A stretch of 10,068 nt of DNA, taken from Synura sp. LO234KE. Taxonomy: Eukaryota > Sar > Synurophyceae > Synurales > Mallomonadaceae. Under the pieces are notes generated by a model. It was not told the DNA's origin. It saw only the letters and a program-made list of their open reading frames with translations, and did not search any database. The stretch spans positions 1 to 10,068 of the forward strand of contig VKHC01000702.1 of assembly GCA_015143735.1 (NCBI GenBank), in the 5' to 3' direction. Of the stretch, positions 1 through 6,260 are shown piece by piece. A program made the translations under genes and the position numbers. Every line of letters begins with the position of its first letter. The first letter of the stretch is position 1.

Positions 1-1655
1 GTTTGAAGAAGCTTATTTAGCAGTAGAGAAGCATACACGCTACCAGGTAAGCATAGATAATGACACGCATCGATGTCAAGGATCCACCCATCGTGGAATT
101 ATTAAGTGCACATGTATACAAAGGAAATCAATTTACTGTCGTTAAAATCTGGATACTGATTGTTACAATACTCTCTGAAAGTAAATACGTGGGGTTTATG
201 TGATCTCTGCCTGAGTGCCCTCCTGACCCTGACCCTGACCCTGACCCTGACCCTGACCCTGACCCTGAATATGAGCCGCATCTATGTACCCTTTCCTTCT
301 TACGGCCACAGGGCTGGTACATTGAAGTCGATATGTACCGCGGCAGGAGACAGAAATACTCTTACTACATCTCGTCGCTGCAAGCCTTCTGGCCAGCCCT
401 TCAAGTCCTCTCAGGTGCCGCTGCTTCATCACAATGCATATTATCTCCGACCTACCCAGCCTGTGAACGACCGTTACGCGGAATCCGACGATTTTCTGCC
501 CGTGCTTCACCCCACCCTGCTATCTCCCTCGGACCATGTGTTACCCGTGTATCCCGGACCTCGGACCAGGTCGCGTCACGAGTGCTCGAGCGACCTTCTC
601 CTCACTGCTAACCCTGTGGAGGCGCTTCTCCGCCCTCCCGGATATATTCGACCTGCGCACCAATTCCACTCTAAGCTATGCTCAAGACTATCCACTGCGA
701 CCAGAAATGGTAAATTTTGATTATCATGGAAGGGTGGGGCTCAGTGTCGCAGTAAGGCGGAGGGGAAGTCTTATGTCCTAGCTCTGGCGGCGCAGAAGAA
801 TGACGTCGACGTATATATATATCCGAATGTCCCCCCTCGTTCTGTGTAACTGTAAGTACGCCTCTATCTCTGCGGGTGAATGCCCGTCGCTTCCCTTCAG
901 ATGGAGAGCGCGTTTCAGTTATACAGCGCTACGTCCGACCCACAGTACCTACACTTCGCACGAGACGCCATGTTGCAGTTACTACGGCACAACAAAGCGG
1001 ATTGTGGGTTCGCCTCTGTTGCCGATGTCAACACTGGGAGACTCGATGACCGCATGGACTCCTACTTCCTAGCCGAGACGTTGAAGTATCTTTACCTACT
1101 CTTTGACGAGGTATGTAGTGGGGATTAGGAATGAACGGGCTGGCCAAGTTAAGGTACTCCGCGTACCTTATGAGCGCACAATGGAGCTCGAGGGGGTTAT
1201 TTGCTTGAGATCTCTCCCCCCTTCCTCCTTTCGTCCGTCTATTTCACCTCATTCACTAGTACGTTTACTGTCCCCTCCTACCGCAGGCGCTCCCTCCCAG
1301 TCTCAGAGAGTCGCTGTTCTGTCCCTACGGAGATAATTCTGTGGACAGGGAGGGAGCCGTAGAGACTGAAGCGCTGGAGCACTTATCCATGGTGAATGTG
1401 AGCATGGCCGATTCGCGCAAGGTGAGGGGCGGGCAAGGCGACCAGGCAGCAGCGGACCCGTCCAAGCCGTGTATTAACAAGCTTCACATCATCTTCAGTA
1501 CAGAGGGTCATATATTTCTTATCGACAAAAAGTTGAGACCGCTCTCCTTTCCTGTAACGACCGACTACTCCTCTGTTACCCTGAAGACTCCGCTTAATTC
1601 TGAGAAACAAAAGCTGATCAATTGGAGGACTTGTCAGACAAACCCGCAGTTATAG
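1..1655 (+). CDS. EDEM/Mnl1-like GH47 alpha-mannosidase, C-terminal part, five exons (5' end outside window)
   Basis: EDEM/Htm1-Mnl1 proteins act in the ER lumen, trimming mannose from N-glycans of misfolded glycoproteins to mark them for ER-associated degradation. My exon model is 1-46, 312-414, 570-709, 901-1110 and 1287-1655 (TAG at 1653-1655), giving 288 residues with intron phases 0, 1, 0, 0. The joined frame shows family landmarks in order: GWYIEVDM, SLQAFWPALQVLSG, LWRRFSALPD, YPLRPE (family acidic residue in RPE), ESAFQLYSAT, CGFASVADVNTG, DRMDSYFLAETLKYLYLLF, and FSTEGH near the end, whose Thr is the usual calcium ligand. Donors are GTAAGC, GTGCCG (weak), GTAAAT and GTATGT; acceptors are CACAG, ACCAG, TTCAG and CGCAG. 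Between LLFDE and FSTEGH lie about 70 residues where the family normally has 10-15; 1422-1481 could be an extra 60-nt in-phase intron (AAG|GTGAGG). The family call is firm. The second intron and the last 40 residues are less certain. Confidence 0.87.
222..268. repeat. CCCTGA hexanucleotide microsatellite in intron 1
   Basis: A partial CCTGA unit is followed by seven perfect tandem CCCTGA copies (TCAGGG on the other strand). It lies inside the first intron of the GH47 gene, about 40 nt before the acceptor. TCAGGG differs by one base from the telomeric unit TTAGGG. Long Leu-Thr, Gly-Ser or Gly-Gln reading frames across it are by-products of the repeat. Confidence 0.97.
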
Positions 1656-2239
1656 TCGCAAGTGATCCCGAGAGGATGAAGAAGTCTGAATAGGACAGCC
1701 CTTGCTAGTTCTTGCTGCCTCTTCATCTAGAATACCTTGATTTGTCACTCCTCCTCTTCTAGCGCTTGGCTTTGTTTGGGCTTTGGTGTAACGTCGATTT
1801 GATGAACTTTACTAGAGCGAAGGGCATTTATTTTTTGTTGGTATTAAGGAGGTTTTTATTCATGCTTCAACTTTTTTATCGATCCGCACCATGTTGTGCA
1901 AAAATTGTCGGCGGTAATGATAAATCCTCTACCTCTTCTGCATTTTCTTATAACTAGTAATTTCACAGGGGTTCTCACCCTCAGCAGTAGCCGGCCACTG
2001 ACGAGCTCGAGGATAAATTTTGTTGCTCTGACGGACGATGAGGATCGCGAGGGGGCGGGAGGAGCATCGGTACTAGCTAGTAGTAGCTGCTGTGTCTGTT
2101 AGTAGCAGCTGCTATGTCACTACGGCGTAGGAAGCCTCCCGTCGTAGCTGGCAAGCAAAAGAGACGAATTACAAGAAGTCGACAAGGAACAGCGGCCTCA
2201 AATTTTAGTTCAAGAAAAAAAGCATTTTAGTGAACTGAT
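1656..2239. other. Intergenic stretch downstream of the GH47 gene; no recognisable gene
   Basis: No conserved coding sequence was recognised on either strand. AT-rich tracts lie at 1820-1960. A cluster of TAGTAG/AGCAGCTGCTA units occurs at about 2075-2113 and includes the 12-bp palindrome TAGCAGCTGCTA. The 3' UTR of the GH47 gene must start here, but no AATAAA was seen close after the stop. The minus-strand LINE that begins at about 2240 may have its 3' end here; the 3'-UTR motif found at 4260 and 9801 is not present. Confidence 0.5.
2114..2230 (+). other. Short basic open reading frame, 38 codons, doubtful
   Basis: An ATG-to-TAG frame encodes 38 residues rich in Arg and Lys (starts MSLRRRKPPV, ends SSRKKAF). 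It has no recognisable domain, no homologous neighbour and no visible splice context. Short basic frames arise easily by chance, so this is recorded only because the stretch is otherwise empty. Confidence 0.1.
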
Positions 2240-2426
2240 TTTAGGTGTGGGGTTGTGGTTCTCTACTAGAGGTACCCAAAGCAACGCTGCTTTTTTAATG
2301 TTGTTGGGTGCGTTTTCTCGGTACACCATCAAGAATTTGGTTTGGCTCATGAAAAAAGTGCACAAACCCACCATTTTGCATTTTCGGACTGGTTTATCTT
2401 GGCTGAGATAAACCCGTTTTGATGGG
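2240..2426 (-). pseudogene. LINE-B pol: probable RNase H continuation beyond the LINE-A insertion
   Basis: If LINE-A is removed, the minus-strand frame continues from KPVRKC in the repeated 58 bp into ALLWVPLVENHN (about 2285-2245). This sits about where RNase H has its W-P-(A/G)-H strand, seen as ICWTPAHAAKDN in LINE-A. The distance from the YCV motif is about 50 residues, normal for RNase H. The histidine and the final Asp motif cannot be recognised. The assignment relies mainly on position, so it is tentative. Confidence 0.42.
2369..2426 (+). repeat. Left 58-bp direct repeat (candidate target-site duplication of LINE-A)
   Basis: Matches 4388-4445 over 58 positions without gaps, with 7 mismatches (88% identity), 5 of them C/T differences. 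The match ends at GATGGG, immediately before LINE-A sequence. It contains an inverted repeat, GGTTTATCT (2391-2399) with AGATAAACC (2406-2414). Read on the minus strand, both copies encode a near-identical peptide (VYLSQDKPVRKC here, VYLSENKPVRKC in the right copy), as expected if the target was LINE-B coding sequence. Confidence 0.75.
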
Positions 2427-2492
2427 TTTGTCCAGCGTATAAACCTCGTCGTCACTCACCGGTCCAGCACTGGGGACGGCCTTAGCCTCCTC

Positions 2493-3144
2493 TTGCGCTG
2501 TGTCCGGCCTCTCTCAGGCGGAACTCCTCAGCTCCTCTATCTATGGGAATCAGTTTCGAGAAGACCCTCTCACGGTCCTCCCTTGGCGGAATGTATACCA
2601 GGGGATTTTCTTCTTGATCGCTGGGTCTGGTTGGACCCTTCCACGGATGTCATGCTTTTAATCCCTCTTGAAGACCGCATCCTGGACACCAAGAGGTCAG
2701 AAGCCCAACTTGCACGCGACCAAGACCAGGCCTCTCGACACTATCCTCCCCGATGGAAGGATCTTACTCTTCGGTTTACGTCCAAGGTCCTAAACCTCGC
2801 CAATGGACTGTAGGCCACAATTCCTGCAAGGGCGCCAAGACGGATGCAGAGCGCAAGACCCTTCTCCCCCCTGCCAACTCTGCGCCTCCGATTCAACATC
2901 GGCAGATGACACCTACGATCATCTCTTCCGCACTTGCCAGCACCTCCTTCTCGGGCAAGCGCGGTCCCACTCAGACAGTATTCTGCTCACCGCTCCCCTG
3001 CTGACGGACCGCGACTTTTCCCGATTCTCCTACATCTATTACAAGAGGGTGATGGACAACGCCTCTGCATCGGTAACCGGAATTCCTATCAGATCACTCA
3101 ACTGGACCATGTGGTCCAACCTACTGACTCGGTGCAAGCCCTGA
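2493..3144 (+). pseudogene. LINE-A pol: post-RT region and zf-RVT-like zinc finger
   Basis: Two frames contribute. The first (2493-2813) is Trp-rich (RWVWLDPSTD, PPRWKDLTLRF) and resembles the region between RT and the zinc finger. The second (2803-3144) contains CQLC at 2872-2883, then His of YDHLF and Cys of RTC. The pattern is C-x2-C-x12-H-x4-C, as in the zinc-binding segment that follows RT in LINE pol proteins. The reading frame must change at about 2800 and again at about 3130 to continue into the linker, so this is a broken gene. No RT catalytic motif (YADD) is present. The domain call rests on the ligand pattern plus the RNase H that follows. Confidence 0.6.
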
Positions 3145-4160
3145 GAGACTTTCTTCTCACTCTGAGCAAGCACTTGGTCAATGGGATTTATTTCATCTGG
3201 GCTGCCCGACAGCAGGCGGCCTACTTTTGCTCCCTCTCCTCCACTCCCGAGACAGATCCACTCATAGTCCGCATTCTACAACGCCGCTGTTTCATACCAC
3301 CGCTTCCCCACCCTCTATTCTTTTATGCAGAACGTCTTGCTCATGTTCCTGGGATCCATACATTGCAGAAAGAACCAAAACCTCATACCATTGGCATCCA
3401 CTCTGATGTTAAGCGTTTCTCAACAAGGAAGAAGGCCGAATACTACATGGCCAAGTCTACCGGACCAGGGGACCCCTTATTCGAGGACCCCGCCGCTTTC
3501 CTGTTCACCAACGCTTCCACATCAACCTCCGTTGCTCCGACGAGACTCAAGCAGTTTGGAGCCCGGTTGTCACGTCCGCCTATCCCGCCCCATCTGGATT
3601 GAAGCCATCATGTAGCCCACCAGCAGCACAGGGGCACTTTTAGCGTCATCTACCACGCTCTCGCTTGGATACGGAAGAGACGCAAATCTGTACCCCTGGA
3701 TGTCCGCCCGTGCTACAATCTAGTCTCCAACAACGACTATTGTGTCAAGCTCTTTGCCACCAGCTTCATCAAACCCGTAGCCAACAAGCGTCTTATCGCC
3801 CGGATTAATGTCCTCCTGGACCAAGGCAAACGGAACCATGACATCTCCATCTGCTGGACGCCGGCGCATGCTGCGAAGGATAATCCCCTGGCTCGAGGCA
3901 ACGCAGAGGCGGACAAGCTTGCCGCCAGAGGACGGACTGCTCGTCGCCTGGAGACCCTGATCCGAGGACCCTCCACCCTCCTCTCTTTCTCCACTCGCAC
4001 CTCCCCGGCTTACCTCGACCACCTCGCGGACAGAATCTGCACGTTACCCGTCTCGTGGACACCCGCAGCGCCGTCGTCTTCCTCGGATAGACCCTCGACT
4101 GCCCCCTTTCGAGCTTCGTCAACCCCTATACCAGCGTGCGTTCTTTTGCCGTCTTGCTAA
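3130..4160 (+). pseudogene. LINE-A pol: linker and RNase H domain with lost catalytic residues
   Basis: One frame runs from about 3130 through a TGA at 3600-3602 to TAA at 4158-4160. The linker shows LSKHLVNGIYFIWAARQQAA and HVPGIHTL, both matched in LINE-B. RNase H then follows in order: LFTNAS (3501-3518, where functional enzymes have FTDGS), RGTFSVIYHALAW (family Glu replaced), VSNNDYCVKLF (family TDS-Y, Asp replaced by Asn), KPVANK, ICWTPAH (Trp codon 3855-3857) and GNAEADKLA with its Asp kept. The domain cuts RNA in RNA-DNA hybrids during retrotransposition. Here at least two of the usual acidic residues are gone and a stop interrupts the domain, so it cannot be active. The frame has no ATG after the stop. 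Confidence 0.78.
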
Positions 4161-4233
4161 TTAGCGTTTTCGCGATCACCGCTACCCCGCTACATGACTA
4201 TAACGGGGATCAAGTGGGTGATTAATATCTTCA

Positions 4234-4255
4234 AACCGAGTGCATTCACTCGGTT
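4234..4255 (+). other. Perfect 9-bp stem-loop in the LINE-A 3' UTR
   Basis: AACCGAGTG, loop CATT, then CACTCGGTT. It lies just upstream of the conserved 3'-UTR block and shares the CTCGGT hexamer with it. 3' stem-loops of LINE RNAs can be recognised by their own reverse transcriptase; that role is inferred here. Confidence 0.7.
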
Positions 4256-4259
4256 CCCT

Positions 4260-4387
4260 CTACTCGGTCACGGGACTTGCCCTTTTGGTACATAGAGGGT
4301 GGTTTCTTACCAAGTAGTGTGTAGGTCAGTTGTTTGTACCCCTTGTTTCTTCCTTTCCTAACTGGTAATTAACTATTAGATTTTCGG
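4260..4387 (+). repeat. LINE-A 3' UTR, homologous to 9801-9945
   Basis: The block CTACTCGGTCACGGGACTTG is identical at 4260 and 9801, and similarity continues through TTTTGGTACATAGAGGG (TTTTGTACATAGGGG at 9824). Both copies end in GATTTTCGGC, about 130 and 145 nt downstream. The same order and spacing at two loci indicates a shared retrotransposon 3' end. Confidence 0.85.
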
Positions 4388-4445
4388 CATCACTCTGCAT
4401 TTTCGGACTGGTTTATTTTCGCTGAGATAAACCTTTTTTGATGGG
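4388..4445 (+). repeat. Right 58-bp direct repeat (candidate target-site duplication of LINE-A)
   Basis: Partner of 2369-2426. It starts directly at the LINE-A 3' terminus. The inverted repeat is kept (4410-4418 with 4425-4433), with one pair changed from C-G to T-G. On the minus strand it follows on from the LINE-B RNase H motif FTDSVYCVRC (4478-4449). Confidence 0.75.
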
Positions 4446-5340
4446 CAAACATCGCACACAGTACACACTGTCAGTGAAGGTGCCAAAGGAACAAAGAAGT
4501 CGAAGATGCAGTTGACCCGTGATAAAATGCACTGATTTCGCCGGTGTCGCTGGTGGGTTGGTCTGCTCCGAGCCATTGAGGGTCCTGTAGAGCAGTGCAG
4601 ACTGGACCTCACATCGTGTGGGTTGGGCCCGTGGAGAGCGACCCCTGGACCGCCCCAGCCAGTTCGCAGTTGAGGCACATCCGTAAGTGTTCAGAATCAC
4701 ATTATTGACAGAGCATAATCTCAGAGGCGACAAACGCCTCACCTTTCTACCAGGTCTTAAAGCGCGCGAAGTCGATCTTGATCCCCACGGTCTTCCGTTG
4801 AGCTTCATAAAGTGTATGCACCCCCGGGATGTGCCAGAGGCGGACACCATAGAATACCTTGAGGTTCTTGACGTGGAGTGAGGCAAGAACGGTGTGTACT
4901 TCCGTTGGAGAAACCGCGGTGTGACGGGGTCTGCGTCCGTCACTGGGCTACTGTTTCCAATGATTACATGGCCTGTTTTCGTTCCTCCCACAGATAATCG
5001 ATGCTAGTGACCAGGACAAGTCTAGCAGATCTGCATCTCATAGCTTCAGGAGAGTCAGAGGGGAGAAGCGTGGAAGAGAGGGCTTCGAGTTGGTTGTGTT
5101 TCAGTTGCCAAGGCATAGATGGCCTTTAAGAGAGTGTACCAATTCAATGACATCTGTACTAGGTGGGTCAGTAGGTCCGTCGAGAGAGGGAGCTAGTGAG
5201 GACTGCGTCGGAGACAAGTCGACACAGGTACACGGCAGGACGTGGACGGACGCAGAAGACGTGATTGTACGTGTACGCATCGCATCTGTCATGCGACTGG
5301 CAGAGGGAGAAAGGCCGTGCGAGCGGTGACTGCCTTGGCG
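4446..5340 (-). pseudogene. LINE-B pol: zinc-finger remnant, linker and RNase H N-terminal half
   Basis: Reading 5' to 3' on the minus strand, a zinc-finger-like piece (CQSHDRCDAYTYNHVFC, 5302-5250) parallels CQLC...DTYDHLFRTC of LINE-A. At 5029-4962, LLDLSWSLASIIYLWEERKQ matches LINE-A LLTLSKHLVNGIYFIWAARQ. At about 4950-4880, RFLQRKYTPFLPH matches RILQRRCFIPPLPH. After a frame change, VRLWHIPGVHTL and TVGIKIDFARF (4862-4750) match ERLAHVPGIHTL and TIGIHSDVKRF. RNase H follows as TGEISAFYH (4565-4516, Glu kept) and FTDSVYCVRC (4478-4449, Asp kept). At least three frame changes and several stops make it non-functional. The sustained collinear similarity makes common family origin convincing. 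Confidence 0.75.
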
Positions 5341-5654
5341 TTCTTGCTGGAGTTATGGCGAGAACTCTTCAATGTCTTCGTCACAAGTAATGCCAGAATG
5401 GAGTAGGCCGTGAGGGGAGAGAGGTCGTAAGTTGTAGGAAATAGCGAGTAAAATGTCCAATGGAGTTGGGTAGAATAAGCCGCTTTAAGGCTCGGATGAT
5501 GCAGTGCCGAGGCGAGCGTGTGGTGCTGTAGCTGAACGGTCTCATGCAGCCATTTCACGACTTTACGAGTAATATTGAAACTGCATGAAACGACTGGGGG
5601 TGTTGTCTTCCTGACCCTACTCTTATAGTCATCCCTTGTATATACGATGCCCAC
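5289..5654 (-). other. Open frame of 121 residues, probably part of LINE-B (RT thumb region), unassigned
   Basis: The frame begins MGIVYTRDDYKSRV and is rich in His, Leu, Ser and Thr, including WLHETVQLQHHTLASALHHP. It lies between the RT-core-like stretch and the zinc-finger remnant of LINE-B, where the thumb and connection region of a LINE pol would be. Its 3' end overlaps the zinc-finger remnant in a different frame, implying a frame change. I recognise no motif in it, and a chance frame in decayed DNA is possible. Confidence 0.3.
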
Positions 5655-5904
5655 ATACTAACACATCGAGATTAATTTCTACAATTGTATCAAACTATGG
5701 CCATGGATAAGATGACGAATCGAAGGCAACTGATTATGGAAAGCCGGAAGCTTTCAAAACGCGTCTTTCAGCCAATTTTACAATGATGGCTCCTCGAGAA
5801 TTGACAGTGACTATGATATAAAATGAATGCTTTTGATGATCAAATTCTTTGTCAAGAAATGATAAGGTTTACCTCCTAGTAGGTAGAATGTATTAGAAAA
5901 CCTC

Positions 5905-6260
5905 TCAAAAATTTGGGAAACCAGCCATGAACCGACGTGGACCTTTAGTATGCCCGCGGAGTGGAAGCCCATAGGAAGAGGAAGCACTGGTACACAGAGA
6001 GGGCAAGTCCTTAAGCTTACGGCAAGTCTTTAACACGAGTCTGCGGCCGAAGGAGACGTCTGTGTGCAGGATCTCTGTAATGATGTCGGACTTGTACAGA
6101 TACGCAGAGAATAGTTTAAGTGGTGTAGTGCCACGCATGACCTGGGAGCAGGGGGGGCCGCTGAACCTTCGGGAAGGCTTACCTTCAAAAGTGCAGAGTA
6201 TATTAGCCTTGGAATCAGTGATCTCACTCCAGGAGCGGGCAGTCCGTCGAACTCCACCAA
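5905..6260 (-). pseudogene. LINE-B pol: reverse-transcriptase core remnant
   Basis: The minus-strand frame reads SKANILCTFEGKPSRRFS, then QVMRGTTPLKLFSAYL (about 6150-6095). This resembles the LINE RT segment '..NG..S..F....GVRQG.PLSP.LF'. About 60 residues later GLPLRGHTKGPRRFMAGF occupies the place of the 'GI.I.G......YADD' segment; the catalytic Asp pair is not recognisable. The frame ends at TGA 5905-5907. The spacing between the two segments and the downstream zinc finger, linker and RNase H support the call. Individual matches are weak, and the RT motif A region (F-x-D-x-x-x-A-F-D) was not found at 6300-6420. Confidence 0.42.

Larger units (their letters stand above)
2427..4387 (+). mobile_element. 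LINE-A: 5'-truncated degenerate non-LTR retrotransposon
   Basis: About 1.96 kb lies between the two 58-bp direct repeats. From 5' to 3' it has a post-RT region, a CCHC zinc finger of zf-RVT type (2872-2937), a helical linker, RNase H (about 3500-3930), a C-terminal tail ending at TAA 4158-4160, and a 3' UTR with a perfect hairpin and a block shared with 9801-9945. The RT catalytic core is missing, which is the usual 5' truncation left by target-primed reverse transcription. The 3' end GATTTTCGGC is also the last sequence before the A tail in LINE-C, which fixes the boundary to within a base or two. RNase H after RT is typical of I, R1, Tad and some L1 lineages; I cannot choose the clade. Frameshift at about 3130, stop at 3600-3602. 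Confidence 0.78.
2240..6260 (-). mobile_element. LINE-B: old degenerate non-LTR retrotransposon, minus strand, interrupted by LINE-A
   Basis: The evidence is the domain order on the minus strand. An RT-core-like stretch (6260-5905) comes first, then a zinc-finger remnant (about 5302-5250), a linker matching LINE-A (5030-4750), and RNase H motifs (4565-4516, 4478-4449). Probable further RNase H sequence lies at 2426-2240, beyond the plus-strand insertion at 2427-4387. The spacing suits a non-LTR pol with C-terminal RNase H. Every domain needs frame changes or crosses stops, so the element is dead. Its 5' limit is unknown: sequence up to about 8450 could belong to it, which would give about 4 kb after removing LINE-A. 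No 3' end or tail was identified. The linker homology to LINE-A is the strongest evidence; the RT core is weaker. Confidence 0.6.

Noticed and set aside
128-720. Open frames with Leu-Thr, Ser-Gly and Gln-Gly repeats on both strands
   Set aside because: They are translations of the CCCTGA array inside intron 1; the real exons use other segments and frames.
2385-2446. TPP riboswitch on the plus strand (GGCTGAGATAAACCC ... CCAGCGTA)
   Set aside because: There is no P3 stem between the P2 strand and CTGAGA, P5 is one base short, the right repeat copy lacks CCAGCG, and the segment straddles the inferred LINE-A insertion boundary.
3720-4122. Three overlapping minus-strand open frames
   Set aside because: They are shadows of the plus-strand RNase H frame, which carries recognisable motifs.
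2369-4445. 58-bp direct repeats as long terminal repeats of an LTR element
   Set aside because: They are too short, lack TG...CA ends, primer-binding site and polypurine tract, and the enclosed protein has LINE-type domain order with a LINE 3' UTR.
2369-4445. RIP-like C-to-T mutation of the repeats
   Set aside because: Five of seven repeat differences are C/T, but CpG sites remain common across the elements and the sample is too small.
4687-4881. Plus-strand 64-residue gene (FLPGLKAREVDLDPHGLPLS)
   Set aside because: The opposite strand carries the LINE linker motif (IPGVHTL), so this frame is its antisense shadow.
4413-4991. Intact 192-residue minus-strand protein
   Set aside because: Its segments match LINE-A pol only in part and the homology changes frame inside it, so it is a fragment of a broken LINE, not a gene.
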